NCBI RefSeq assembly: GCF_021228795.1
Contig: NZ_CP089309.1
Coordinates: 1 to 64,000, forward strand
Source: Thiocapsa bogorovii
GTDB taxonomy: Bacteria; Pseudomonadota; Gammaproteobacteria; Chromatiales; Chromatiaceae
Direction: 5' to 3'
DNA: 64,000 nt
The notes beneath the pieces are model-generated. The model saw nothing but the letters and a program-made list of their open reading frames with translations. It was not told the DNA's origin and did no database searches. The position numbers were made by a program, and so were the translations under genes. Below are positions 1 through 8,622 of the stretch, piece by piece. Within the stretch, counting starts at the first letter, position 1. Each line of letters opens with the position of its first letter.

Positions 1-2
1 CA

Positions 3-50
3 GGAATCAGCATGCTGATGTTCGGCTGGCTGGCCCGGCCGCTGGTCTGA
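3..50 (+). CDS. C-terminal end of an unidentified membrane protein (partial)
   Basis: The first bases read in one frame as GISMLMFGWLARPLV followed by TGA. The segment is hydrophobic and ends in a short polar/aromatic tail, which fits the last membrane segment of an integral membrane protein whose body lies left of the window. The thiosulfate dehydrogenase fusion starts 85 bases later on the same strand. Too short to assign a family. Confidence 0.35.
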   Translation, partial: GISMLMFGWLARPLV

Positions 51-135
51 GCGCAGACCGCCCTCAGCCAGAATGCCCACGAGCCGCCCCCGGCGCAGCG
101 CCACCGGCACTCACTCCCAAAGGAGCTCGAACAAA

Positions 136-1767
136 ATGAAGCCAGGTCCCCGTATCGGTCTCCCGCTTCTGCTCTCGATCGTTCTTGGCCCCGTGTGGGC
201 CGAGTCGCAGACCAGTCTCGGCGAGCAGATCGCCAAGCAGGGTACGCCCAAGGGGGTCGCACCCTGCATAGCCTGCCACGGGCCGGACGGGGGCGGCATG
301 GCGCCGACTGCCTATCCGCGGATCGCCGGGCTCGACGCGGCTTACATGACCAAGCAACTGGCCGACTTTCGCGCCGGAACGCGCGAAAACCCCATCATGA
401 TGCCGATGGCGAAGAGCCTCACGGAGGAGGAGATCGCCGCCGTTTCCGCTTATTACGAGGGTCTGCCGATCCCCGCACCGGCTGTGCAGCCGCCGGCGGG
501 CGCCGTCAAGAAGACGGCGGAGGACCTGGCTCAATGGGGCGACTGGACCGGCCGCGGTCTGCCCGCCTGCGCCCAATGCCACGCGCCCGGCGGCAACGGT
601 ATCGGGGCGCACTTTCCCGGCATCGCCGCTCAGCAGGCAAGCTATATCAAGGCCCAGCTACTGGCCTGGCAGTCGGGAACACGTACCAACGGCCCGCTGG
701 GGCTGATGAAGTCTGTCGCCACCCGGCTGACCGCGGACGAGATCGAAGCGCTCTCCGCTTACTACGCCGCGCAGGCCGGCGCCGCGCCGGCACCGGCGAT
801 CAACACCCCGGCGCCGCCCCCGGCAGATGCAGAGGTAGCGAAGGCAAAGGTCACCACCGGGCCCGTTGCGGACCATGGCGCGACGCCGCCCGGGCGGGAG
901 CCGGGCGACTCGGGCTACTTCAAGTCGCCGTCGCGGGACGCCTTCCCCGAAGGCCCCTTCGGCGAGGCGGTCCGACAGGGACAGGCCATCTTCCAGAACA
1001 CCAACACCCACCCCGCCTCGGGTCAATACGTTGGCAACCAGCAGGCCTGTGGCAATTGTCATCTCGACGCCGGGCGTCTGGCGGGGTCAGCGCCCTTGTG
1101 GGCCGCCTGGGTCGCCTATCCCGCCTATCGCTCCAAGACCAAGAAGGTCGACAGCTTCATCGAGCGCGTCCAGGGCTGCTTCGAGTACTCCATGAACGCC
1201 CAGGCGTCTGCGGCGGGCGGACCGCCCGCCGCGGACAGTGACACCGCAGTCTCCCTGGCCGCCTACAGTTTCTGGCTCGCCAAGGGCGCGCCTACGGGCG
1301 ACGACACCCTGCCCGGTCGCGGCTACCCGCCCCTGAAGGAGACCGACCAAGGCTTCGACCCCTCCCGCGGACGAGCGGTTTACGCGGCCAAGTGCGCCCT
1401 GTGTCATGGGGAGGATGGGAAGGGGGTCGCGAACGCCCGGGCCGGAACCCTGTTCCCGCCGCTCTGGGGCGCCGGATCCTACAACTGGGGTGCGGGCATG
1501 CACAAGGTGGATACCGCGGGGGCCTTCATCCGGCACAACATGCCCCTGGGGCTGGACAACGCCCTCACCGACCAGGAGGCCTGGGACGCAGCGGCCTACA
1601 TCAACTCGCACGAACGCCCTCAGGACCCGCGCTTTACCGGCGACCTGCAGGAGACCGCCGAGCGGTTCCACAAGAGCAAGTTCAGCCTCTACGGCAAGGC
1701 GAAGGGCGCCGATGGGGCCCTCCTGGGGGAGCAGCCGGCGCAACCCGCCGCTGCGTCGGCGCGTTAG
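136..1767 (+). CDS. tsdBA: TsdBA-type fused tetraheme thiosulfate dehydrogenase
   Basis: Periplasmic 543-residue cytochrome c predicted to oxidise thiosulfate to tetrathionate. A signal peptide covers residues 1-23. Residues 25-215 form two c4-like domains with hemes at C44-H48 (CIACH) and C145-H149 (CAQCH), resembling the electron acceptor TsdB. After a proline/alanine linker, residues 255-540 resemble TsdA, with hemes at C305-H309 (CGNCH) and C420-H424 (CALCH). The motif GCFEYSMN carries C348, which matches the cysteine that ligates the active-site heme in TsdA. The HNMPLG motif supplies M469 as probable second-heme ligand; the preceding residue is Asn, not the Lys I recall from Allochromatium TsdA. 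The start at 136 was chosen because AAAGGAG lies 11 bases upstream and a signal peptide follows; longer starts have neither. Known TsdBA fusions (Marichromatium purpuratum) make the family call strong; activity is inferred. Confidence 0.88.
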   Translation: MKPGPRIGLPLLLSIVLGPVWAESQTSLGEQIAKQGTPKGVAPCIACHGPDGGGMAPTAYPRIAGLDAAYMTKQLADFRAGTRENPIMMPMAKSLTEEEIAAVSAYYEGLPIPAPAVQPPAGAVKKTAEDLAQWGDWTGRGLPACAQCHAPGGNGIGAHFPGIAAQQASYIKAQLLAWQSGTRTNGPLGLMKSVATRLTADEIEALSAYYAAQAGAAPAPAINTPAPPPADAEVAKAKVTTGPVADHGATPPGREPGDSGYFKSPSRDAFPEGPFGEAVRQGQAIFQNTNTHPASGQYVGNQQACGNCHLDAGRLAGSAPLWAAWVAYPAYRSKTKKVDSFIERVQGCFEYSMNAQASAAGGPPAADSDTAVSLAAYSFWLAKGAPTGDDTLPGRGYPPLKETDQGFDPSRGRAVYAAKCALCHGEDGKGVANARAGTLFPPLWGAGSYNWGAGMHKVDTAGAFIRHNMPLGLDNALTDQEAWDAAAYINSHERPQDPRFTGDLQETAERFHKSKFSLYGKAKGADGALLGEQPAQPAAASAR

Positions 1768-1807
1768 GACGGGCCTCCAGTCGGGTCGTCCGTTCTTCGG
1801 GCTGCTG

Positions 1808-3766
1808 CTAACTTCCCCCGAAAAGGCTGCGCAGTTTACTCAACTGATGTTCGAATATTCCAGGCTTGTGAAGATCCGCGGGTTTCTCATCAGGACCGAG
1901 GGGCAAGATATGTTCAAAATAAGTCCCACCCAGAATATGGCGCAGAATTCCTTCGCCCAAAAACGCTTCGTCGTTATTTAATGTGCGCGTTGCACGGAGC
2001 AAACGACGAATATCATACTGACCGGGAAAGATATCGGGCACTTGCTTCTTGATCCCGAGCAGACTGTATACCGCGATACGGGCCGTTCTGACTGAACTCT
2101 CTAACGTGAAGACCACGTCATTATGGGTTTCCACAAACTGACCTAGACAGGCCAGGTTGGTGCTACCATCAGGCACAACCCATGGTCGATCGCCTTTTGC
2201 GCGTGGCATGAATTGTCCTGTGATGTAAGGCATCAGTGCGGTGCGCACTTTAGTCGCGGCAATGACTTCTGCGACCTGATCGATCAAGCCAAGGTGGAAG
2301 CACATTTCAGTCAATATTTCCTTTCCGGTGCATTCCGGCATCGGCTTTTTGACGTAATCTCCAGGCTCGTCCATTTTTAGCGCGTAGACCCACATCACAA
2401 TCACATCACCGGGTTGGTCCGGGAAGTGTGGCTGGCGATTGACAGTGAAGCTCATCAACCAACTTGAATCAGTAAAGGTAATAATGCCTCCAGTGACCGT
2501 CTTACCTGAGTAAGGATCATTGACCGACAACGCTTTAAGCTTTTCCATCAGTGGCGAGGGCTTACACGTCAGCGTCGCCGACTCCCATGTTGAGGCCGGT
2601 ACATTGCCGCAGAATTTCTCCGGCCGTCCGAAGACCGGAGATTTCCTGGCAAGGTTTTTCCACAACTGCCACCCCGATTCAACACCAGGATGATGGTCAC
2701 CCACCTTCAGTTCCGGAGCCGTGTCGCCGTCACCATAGGCGGTCGCCGCTACGATTGAGCCAGTAGTGACGAAGACCAGATCGCGTGCACCGATCTGGAT
2801 ATTCTCGTCCCCATGACTCCTGCGGCATTTGATCGCTTTAGTCGTCAAGGTCTCGCCGTCGGCATTTATCTCCAAATCTGACACGATCGTGCCGTACTGG
2901 ATTTTTACGCCCCTGCTCTTTAGCCAATCCATCAACGGGACGACGAAGCTGTCGTACTGATTGTATTTTGGAAAGACGAGTGACGTCATGTCGTTTAGCC
3001 CGTCCATAAGGTGTAGAAAGCGGTGCATGTAAAGCTTCATCTCCAGCACTGAGTGCCAGTTTTGGAAAGCGAACATGGTGCGCCAGAATAGATAAAAATT
3101 GGTCTTAAGGAAATCTTCACTGAACCAGGCTTCCACTGTGATATCGTCCAAATCTTCCTTGCGAGCCATTAGAAGCTTTAACAGCTCAATCTGCTGTAGC
3201 CTGGTCAGCTCCATGGTCGAAAAGTCCTTGATCTGGCCCTGTTGCTCTAAGAGTCGCGCTTTTGACCAGTTCTTGTCGGCGTCATTGACGATCCGGAATT
3301 CGTCAAGCACTGTAAATGGCGCGGGCAGTTCCAGCGCCGGTATTTCCGAGAAGACATCCCAGAAGTTTTGATAGGTCATCTCCATCTCGCGGCCACCGCG
3401 AATGATATAGCCTTCCTCGGCATTGCCCGCCCCATCAAGTGCGCCGCCATCAACCATCATTGCTTCCAGAAGGGTAATGTTCCCAGCCGGCATATGACCG
3501 TCACGGATGAGAAAGAAAGCGGCGGATAGACCTGCGATCCCACTGCCGACAATATAAGCATGGCGATCAGCTATGCCTTCGGTCGGTAGCGGGCGATTAT
3601 TCGTATAGGCGCCGTGTAAGTCAGCGGGAGGGAGCGAGGTGTCGAGACCGTTATGTAGATGCCGGGACGAGGCGTCAGGCGATACATCCACCGCTTGCGC
3701 AGCCATTGCATCAATATGGGTCGTTAGGCGAGAGGTATCGATCTTGGGCGAATCAGGGCGAGTCAT
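1808..3766 (-). CDS. ohyA: Oleate hydratase (MCRA family)
   Basis: 652-residue FAD-dependent hydratase adding water to the cis-9 double bond of oleate and related unsaturated fatty acids, usually cytosolic or membrane-associated. The dinucleotide-binding motif YIVGSGIAGLSAA lies near residue 70, followed by the family-typical GREMEMTYQNFWDVF near 125 and the C-terminal FVETHNDVVFTLESSVRTAR. Length matches full-length members. A good AAGGA site precedes the ATG. Codon use is less GC-rich than in its neighbours, which suggests acquisition. A second, badly deleted oleate hydratase lies at 26476-27104, so this is the only functional copy in the window. No obvious operon partner; the flanking genes are redox proteins. 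Confidence 0.92.
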   Translation of the reverse strand: MTRPDSPKIDTSRLTTHIDAMAAQAVDVSPDASSRHLHNGLDTSLPPADLHGAYTNNRPLPTEGIADRHAYIVGSGIAGLSAAFFLIRDGHMPAGNITLLEAMMVDGGALDGAGNAEEGYIIRGGREMEMTYQNFWDVFSEIPALELPAPFTVLDEFRIVNDADKNWSKARLLEQQGQIKDFSTMELTRLQQIELLKLLMARKEDLDDITVEAWFSEDFLKTNFYLFWRTMFAFQNWHSVLEMKLYMHRFLHLMDGLNDMTSLVFPKYNQYDSFVVPLMDWLKSRGVKIQYGTIVSDLEINADGETLTTKAIKCRRSHGDENIQIGARDLVFVTTGSIVAATAYGDGDTAPELKVGDHHPGVESGWQLWKNLARKSPVFGRPEKFCGNVPASTWESATLTCKPSPLMEKLKALSVNDPYSGKTVTGGIITFTDSSWLMSFTVNRQPHFPDQPGDVIVMWVYALKMDEPGDYVKKPMPECTGKEILTEMCFHLGLIDQVAEVIAATKVRTALMPYITGQFMPRAKGDRPWVVPDGSTNLACLGQFVETHNDVVFTLESSVRTARIAVYSLLGIKKQVPDIFPGQYDIRRLLRATRTLNNDEAFLGEGILRHILGGTYFEHILPLGPDEKPADLHKPGIFEHQLSKLRSLFGGS

Positions 3767-3872
3767 GTAGGTGTCCTTCGTGGCTATTATTCGTGCTGTC
3801 AGGTTGAACGAAGATCAGTAGGAAAGTCGGTGCGGCAACGGACCTTAGAAGCCAAGGCAATCGCATCAATAG

Positions 3873-3888
3873 TCTCTAATATTCGAGA
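3873..3888. promoter_or_regulatory. Imperfect 16-bp palindrome upstream of oleate hydratase
   Basis: TCTCTAATATTCGAGA matches its own reverse complement at 14 of 16 positions and lies about 105 bases upstream of the ohyA start codon. A related CTGATATTCG sequence follows immediately. Its placement suits an operator for a dimeric repressor, but no partner regulator is adjacent. Confidence 0.3.
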
Positions 3889-3902
3889 TTCCTGATATTC
3901 GG

Positions 3903-4154
3903 CTAACGTTTGACCAGTTTGCAGCCTTCGCTGGCCCCATCCAACACGTTTCGCTTTTCTACGGAGTCTCCCGTCAAGAACAAGTCGTCTCGGGGGTATA
4001 TTCGAACCGAAGCGCCTGATCGCTCACCTGCAACCTCGGCCTCGACCTCGACTGACGGTCGATCCGCGTCGATAAAGCGTACGTATTGGCCCGGATTCAG
4101 GCTCCGGGCCCCCGCGTGGTACCAGCCCGGCGGATAGCCCATCCCAGACATCAC
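3903..4154 (-). CDS. Hypothetical 83-residue protein
   Basis: Open frame on the same strand as, and 61 bases downstream of, the diheme peroxidase at 4216-5295. It begins MMSGMGYPPGWYHAG and ends GCKLVKR. It has no recognisable domain, signal peptide or membrane segment. The composition (several acidic residues, one Cys, VEVEAEVAG stretch) is protein-like, but an opposite-strand frame of similar length exists over the same bases, so this may be spurious. Confidence 0.3.
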   Translation of the reverse strand: MMSGMGYPPGWYHAGARSLNPGQYVRFIDADRPSVEVEAEVAGERSGASVRIYPRDDLFLTGDSVEKRNVLDGASEGCKLVKR

Positions 4155-4215
4155 CCCAGGCGAGACGGCGTCTGTCCTGACGTTTGGGGCTATCGGGCTG
4201 GCGCCCCGGCTGCGG

Positions 4216-5295
4216 TCAGCCGTGCGGCTTTTCCTTCAGATGCGGATCAATCGGCGGGATCACGCTCATGTTGGGGCTGCCCGGCAGACGCGGCATCGCA
4301 ATCACGGGGAACTCCCCGGTCAGGGCGTTGAGGAAGGCCACCAGGTCCGCCGCCTGGGCGTCGGTCAGGTCCTTGTTCAACTGGGTCTTGGCCATGACCC
4401 GCACTGCCTGATCCAGGGTCGGCACCTGGCCGTTACTGATATAGGGCGCGGTCAGCGCAATGTTGCGCAGGGTGGGGACGCGCCACAGATTGCGGTCGGC
4501 CTCCTGCTTGGTCACAGCGTAACGACCCTGGTCCTCGGTCAGCTTGTATTGGGTGTCATAGGCGCTGCCCGGATAGGTCGGGAACTTCATGAAAAAGCCC
4601 GTGCCGATCGGGAGTGTCGGGCCGCTGAAATTAGCGCCGGAGTGGCAGGAGGTACAACCCAAGGAGTCGAAGGTCGCCATGCCGCGGACCTGCTGCTCGC
4701 TCAATGCGGTCTTGTCGCCTTTAACGTAGCGGTCATAGGGTGAGTTAGGGGTGATCAGGGTCCGCTCGAAGGCGGCGACCGCTTTGGCCGCGTTGTCGGC
4801 GGTGATCGGTTTGGCCTCGCCCGGGAAGGCGGCCTCAAAGAGCGGCTGGTAGCCCGGAATCTTGTCGATCCGAGCCAGCACGTCTTGCAGGCTCCCCATG
4901 CCCATCTCGATGGGGTTGACCAGCGGCCCCTTGGCCTGGTCTTCCAGGGTCGCGGCGCGTCCATCCCAGAACTGCACCGAGTAGAAGGCGGCATTCCACA
5001 CCGTCGGGGCACTGCGCCCACCGCGGGCGTCATGCATGCCGATGGAGTTGGGACGGTTGTCGTCGCCCGCGGCCATGAGGTTGTGGCAGGAGTTGCAGGA
5101 CAGGGTCCCGTGCTCCGAAAAGCGTGGGTCGAAAAAGAGGGTCTTGCCGAGTTGGACCTTGGCCTCGCTGGTCGGGTTGTCTGCCGGGGACGGGGCCTGA
5201 TCGGGCAGGGCCTGCCAGTCCGCTGCCAGTGTCGGCAAGGCAACGCCGAGGGTCAGGACACTACCGAGCAGTAGGGTCACTTTCGAGCTCATCAT
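4216..5295 (-). CDS. ccp: Diheme cytochrome c peroxidase (CcpA/MauG family)
   Basis: Periplasmic 359-residue enzyme reducing hydrogen peroxide with electrons from small c-type cytochromes. A signal peptide ends near residue 25 (LPTLAADW). Two heme sites are visible, C67-H71 (CNSCH) and C214-H218 (CTSCH), the pattern of the low- and high-potential domains of bacterial CCP. Motifs such as GKTLFFDPRFS, WDGRAATLEDQ and LWRVPTLRNIALTAPY are family-typical, and length is normal. AGGAG stands seven bases before the first ATG. It follows the octaheme cytochrome by 157 bases on the same strand and is probably the terminal electron acceptor of that cluster, which is an inference from order. Confidence 0.92.
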   Translation of the reverse strand: MMSSKVTLLLGSVLTLGVALPTLAADWQALPDQAPSPADNPTSEAKVQLGKTLFFDPRFSEHGTLSCNSCHNLMAAGDDNRPNSIGMHDARGGRSAPTVWNAAFYSVQFWDGRAATLEDQAKGPLVNPIEMGMGSLQDVLARIDKIPGYQPLFEAAFPGEAKPITADNAAKAVAAFERTLITPNSPYDRYVKGDKTALSEQQVRGMATFDSLGCTSCHSGANFSGPTLPIGTGFFMKFPTYPGSAYDTQYKLTEDQGRYAVTKQEADRNLWRVPTLRNIALTAPYISNGQVPTLDQAVRVMAKTQLNKDLTDAQAADLVAFLNALTGEFPVIAMPRLPGSPNMSVIPPIDPHLKEKPHG

Positions 5296-5452
5296 GGCGA
5301 AACTCCTAATGAAATAATCCGGTTGGATAAGGATGGAAGACTCCGGGGCGAACCGGGGCGCCTTGGAGTCGGTCGCTGACGCGGGATGGTCTTGGCCGTC
5401 GCCGCGTCAGTGCGAATGGCCGCCAACGGCGGCGGACTGGGGCGGGGCGGCG

Positions 5453-6178
5453 CTAATCGTCGTGCCCCTCGGACTCCTTGTCATGCTCACCCGCATCGGC
5501 CTCGCCGTTGCGGTGACACTCGATGCAATTCTCATAGTCGCTGATGCCCTCCTCCAGATGCTTCTCGCGGATCTTGGAGCGGGAGTGCTCATGGCAGCCG
5601 TAACAGGTGTAGGTGCGGTAGTCCTTTCCGACGTGGCAGGTGTTGCAGGATGCCGCGTGATCGCCCGTGAGGCTGAACAGGGACTCGTGTTCAAAGGTCG
5701 CGGGCGTCCAGGCCCGCTGGAAGTGGCACTGGCCGCAGGCGCCGATCTCGCCCTGATGCATGGCGTCCAGGGGTGCCTGATGACAGCCGCTGCACTGATC
5801 GCGGCGGGCGACCTTGAGCAGGTCGTGCGAGAACCGGCCGATGGGGCGGAACGCCTTCACCCCCTTGTGGTCGCTGTGGCAGGCGATACAGTCCGGTTCA
5901 AGCAGGTCCTGATGGAAGGGGGTGAGTTTGCGCTCATGGGCGATCGCGAGCCCCGTGGTGGTGACCAGTCCGATCTCCGCGGGCTTGTGGCATTTCATGC
6001 ACAGCGCCGGCCGACTGCCGATGAAGGGCTGATGGCAGGCGAAGCAATCGGTCTCGAACGCCTGGTGCGCCGGTATCACCGGCCCAGGTTCGACCATGCG
6101 TTGCGGCCAAAACACCGTAATCAGCATCAGAATAACCAGATTGGCGGCGACGAGGGTGAAGACGCGTTGCTTGTTCAT
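5453..6178 (-). CDS. Membrane-anchored octaheme cytochrome c
   Basis: 241 residues with one N-terminal membrane anchor (residues 8-24) and eight CXXCH motifs starting at C45, C60, C97, C129, C148, C178, C192 and C218. The high density of short-spaced heme sites and abundant histidines resemble multiheme cytochrome c3/NapC-NrfH-like electron conduits, but it is not hydroxylamine oxidoreductase-like. The acidic/histidine tail EHDKESEGHDD is unusual. The start at 6178 overlaps the stop of the upstream membrane gene by four bases (ATGA), indicating translational coupling; a longer frame reaching 6268 lacks the anchor at its N-terminus. Likely role: moving electrons between quinone-linked membrane proteins and the periplasmic peroxidase. 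Confidence 0.85.
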   Translation of the reverse strand: MNKQRVFTLVAANLVILMLITVFWPQRMVEPGPVIPAHQAFETDCFACHQPFIGSRPALCMKCHKPAEIGLVTTTGLAIAHERKLTPFHQDLLEPDCIACHSDHKGVKAFRPIGRFSHDLLKVARRDQCSGCHQAPLDAMHQGEIGACGQCHFQRAWTPATFEHESLFSLTGDHAASCNTCHVGKDYRTYTCYGCHEHSRSKIREKHLEEGISDYENCIECHRNGEADAGEHDKESEGHDD

Positions 6179-6753
6179 TGCCACTGCCAGAAAAGGAAGA
6201 TGCTGAGAATATGCGCGAGCCCCAGAACGCCGAAGGCCAGCGTGATGGGGAAGTGCACGGCCCGCCACTGCTTCATCACGTCCACCGTGACCGAGTCCCA
6301 GAAGACCTCCTGGTCGATGGTCGCCGGGCTGTCGCCGTGGCCGGCATGGAACTCACGTTTCGCGAGCAGGTCGCGTCGCGATCGGCCGAGCAGGTATTGA
6401 CCGGTCATACCGCTGGCCAGGGTCACCAGCATCGCCAGCAGGGCCAGCCAGGGCAGGACCGCGTAGACGTGAACCCCGGCGTGGACCAGGATCATCAGCG
6501 CGCCAATCCAGGTCAGTACCTCATGCAACCGCAGCAGAGTCTTGGGTTTGCCGACGGTGATCAGCTTGCGCTTGCGCATGGAATAGAAGAACGACAGCAG
6601 GATCAGGATGGTGCCCGGTATCCCCAGCCAGCGACCGATCCAGTAGAGACCGAAGACGTGCAGCAGGGCATCGGTGATCGCGGTCGCGACGAGCAAGGAC
6701 ACGAACAGCAACAGGAACGGAACGACTTCTTTACGAACGATTGAGCGATTCAT
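6175..6753 (-). CDS. Four-helix membrane protein, cytochrome b-like
   Basis: 192-residue integral membrane protein with four hydrophobic stretches (about residues 12-32, 42-58, 75-115 as one long hairpin, 165-190). Histidines inside or next to helices (LLRLHEVLTW, ILVHAGVHVY, QWRAVHFPITL, GLAHILSIF) are placed as possible heme b ligands. The start at 6753 lies before a basic N-terminus (MNRSIVRKEV); the upstream in-frame extension has no membrane character. It sits between the flavoreductase remnant and the octaheme cytochrome, coupled to the latter, and probably anchors or feeds it. I do not recognise a named family with certainty. Confidence 0.75.
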   Translation of the reverse strand: MNRSIVRKEVVPFLLLFVSLLVATAITDALLHVFGLYWIGRWLGIPGTILILLSFFYSMRKRKLITVGKPKTLLRLHEVLTWIGALMILVHAGVHVYAVLPWLALLAMLVTLASGMTGQYLLGRSRRDLLAKREFHAGHGDSPATIDQEVFWDSVTVDVMKQWRAVHFPITLAFGVLGLAHILSIFLFWQWQ

Positions 6754-6761
6754 CGGGACCT

Positions 6762-7396
6762 CTACAACGCCAGGGTCAGATCGGCCGTCGGGGTGGAGAT
6801 ACAGAGCAGGCAATGGCCCGGCTTAAGATCCGCGTCGGGCGCCTGGGAATACGCCACCGCACCGGACTCGATCCGGGTCTCGCAGGTGCCGCAACTGCCG
6901 GCCCGGCAGCCGGAGTCCACCGCGATCCCATGCCCCTCGGCGAGATCGAGCAGGGACGCGGCAGAGCCGTCCCATGGCACCGTCTTGCCGGAACGGCTGA
7001 ATCGCACCGCAATGGCATTGGCCCGCGTAGTCGGCAGAGGCACCGGGTGCTTGTTCAACGAGGCGGGGCCGAATGACTCGTAATGGATGTCTGCCGCCGG
7101 CACCCCCTGCGCCTCCAGCGCGGGCACCAGTGACTCCATCATCGCCGTTGCACCACGAACTCCCGGTGGCCTTGCCAAGCTGGGGTCGATGCGACCTGCC
7201 CCACCGGTGCGGGGTCAAGGTCCTGGTCCCGCTCCGGCGCGCCGACCATGCGAGCCGCCCCGACGGCGGCACCCTCCCCTTGCCGCTCCAGCACCCCGAG
7301 TTGCGCGCGCTGCCGCAGCCACCCGAACAACCCAAGGGCCGCCACCTGGGCCAGGATAGCGGCGGTGATCAAGAGCACCAGAGTGGCATTTGACAT
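6762..7396 (-). pseudogene. 2Fe-2S ferredoxin reductase with its FAD/NAD core deleted
   Basis: Two out-of-frame pieces of one gene. The 5' piece (from 7396) encodes a membrane anchor MSNATLVLLITAAILAQV and then a linker ending WQGHREFVVQRR, the usual entry into an FNR-type FAD domain. The 3' piece (ending 6762, readable from about 7178) starts inside the end of the NAD domain (MMESLVPALEAQGVP, HYESFGPASL) and runs through a complete plant-type 2Fe-2S domain with CRAGSCGTC and a downstream cysteine (HCLLC). Roughly 200 residues with flavin and nucleotide sites are missing and the frames no longer match. The short 3' frame could still make a free 2Fe-2S protein. It lies between cytochrome b561 and the membrane protein, where an intact copy would have supplied NAD(P)H-linked electrons. 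Confidence 0.75.
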
Positions 7397-7408
7397 GCGA
7401 TGCGTCCC

Positions 7409-7984
7409 TCACTTGCGCTTGTAGCCGTCGATCATCCCGCGCACCAGATTCTCTTTGTGCTGGAAGCTCGCGACCGCCACCCCGAGCAGGTGCGAGGGGA
7501 CCAGGCACAGGGTGGCATAGGCGATGAGCTCGTGGACCTCTTTCAGGCCATGGACGCTCTGCGCGGCCAGTCCAGAGAGCGTCGTGAGAACAAGTCCCGC
7601 GATGAGGGCGACGGCCATGGCCCCACCGGCAGGGCTATGGCCCAGGTAGCGGGCCGGGTGCCCGCGTAGGACGTCCCCAAGATAGGCCTTGATGGCGCGG
7701 GGTCCGCGCACGAAGTCCCACCAACGGGCATGCTTCGGCCCGATCACCCCCCACACCAGGCGGGCGGCGATCAGCCCCATGACGACATAGCCGACGAAGA
7801 CGTGCAGGCCCTCGAGCTCGTCTCCGGTCACGAAGGCGATCAGCACGGCGACGGCCAGGCTCCAGTGGAAAAAGCGCACGAATGGGTCCCAGACCCGCAC
7901 CCGCTCGGGGCTATCCACGACGCTTGCTGCAGGGTGGGTCGCGAGGTCACCGTGCTGGGCGACGGCAGTGCTTGGGTTGGTCAT
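7409..7984 (-). CDS. Cytochrome b561-family membrane protein
   Basis: 191-residue di-heme b membrane protein of the cytochrome b561/hydrogenase cytochrome b type, shuttling electrons between quinones and periplasmic or cytoplasmic partners. The diagnostic VWDPFVRFFHWSLA sits at residues 31-44, followed by four hydrophobic segments and further candidate heme-ligand histidines (LEGLHVFVGY, LKEVHELIAY, VPSHLLGVAV). The C-terminus is basic (YKRK). AGGAG lies eight bases before the ATG. It is the first intact gene of the minus-strand redox cluster and stops 12 bases before the flavoreductase remnant, so the genes were probably cotranscribed. Confidence 0.88.
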   Translation of the reverse strand: MTNPSTAVAQHGDLATHPAASVVDSPERVRVWDPFVRFFHWSLAVAVLIAFVTGDELEGLHVFVGYVVMGLIAARLVWGVIGPKHARWWDFVRGPRAIKAYLGDVLRGHPARYLGHSPAGGAMAVALIAGLVLTTLSGLAAQSVHGLKEVHELIAYATLCLVPSHLLGVAVASFQHKENLVRGMIDGYKRK

Positions 7985-8022
7985 GGTGCGATCTCCTGAA
8001 AGGTCTTGGGTGATTGAATTTC

Positions 8023-8132
8023 CTATCCGTCGTGGCCTTCCTGTCGATCCCGTTCACGCTGGGCGGGCACACGGGCGAGCCGCGCCCCCATCGCCGCCAT
8101 GAAGCGCTTGTCGGGCAGCACATAACCTGAAC
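8023..8132 (-). pseudogene. Possible C-terminal remnant of an upstream gene
   Basis: Reading towards lower coordinates, an open stretch ends at a TAG at 8025-8023 and gives a protein-like tail containing SGYVLPDKRFMAAMGARL, followed by a charged end. It has no start and lies just upstream of cytochrome b561 on the same strand, so it may be the end of a gene once at the head of this cluster. The family is not recognised. Confidence 0.25.
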
Positions 8133-8187
8133 CCGGGAACGGCGCTGCGTCCCCGGCGCACGGCAGGCTCTTGACTATCGACCTGCG

Positions 8188-8532
8188 CTACTTCTTGACG
8201 GTCAGCTCATCGTGAATGGTGTGCGCACCGGCGGCGGCCCGCGCCAGCTTGATCGCGGCGTCGATCTGCGCCTGGTTGTCGAGCACACCGACAAGCCGCA
8301 CGTCGCCGTTGAGCGTCTCGACGCCGATGTTGAAGCCCTTGAGGTCCGCATCTTGACGCAGGGCGGTCCTGACGTTGGACGTCACGTCGATATCGCCAGT
8401 GTGGCCAGCCGCTGCGGAGGCAGCGGGAGTCGTTGCGGTCGCCTCCGGCGGAGCCTTGTCACAGCCACCGAGCAGGATCGTCATCGCCGCAACCGCCGCA
8501 ATGACTAGACAAATTCCAGGTCGCATATGCAT
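8188..8532 (-). CDS. BON-domain lipoprotein
   Basis: 114-residue envelope lipoprotein. The N-terminus has a hydrophobic signal with lipobox LLGGC (Cys24), followed by a low-complexity Ala/Thr linker. One BON domain (about residues 46-113) shows the typical pattern VTSNVRTALRQDADLKGF, the central NGDVRLVG strand and the final HTIHDELTVK. BON domains bind phospholipid or surface ligands; OsmY-like proteins respond to envelope or osmotic stress. GGAG is nine bases before the ATG. It stands alone between the redox cluster and the transaldolase remnant. Confidence 0.88.
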   Translation of the reverse strand: MHMRPGICLVIAAVAAMTILLGGCDKAPPEATATTPAASAAAGHTGDIDVTSNVRTALRQDADLKGFNIGVETLNGDVRLVGVLDNQAQIDAAIKLARAAAGAHTIHDELTVKK

Positions 8533-8622
8533 TCGAAGTGATCTCCAGGCAGTGGGCCACCAGTGGATGACCTCGACCGCAACATGCTCCCCTTCGACGC
8601 ACGCGTCTGTGCGGCGCCGAAC

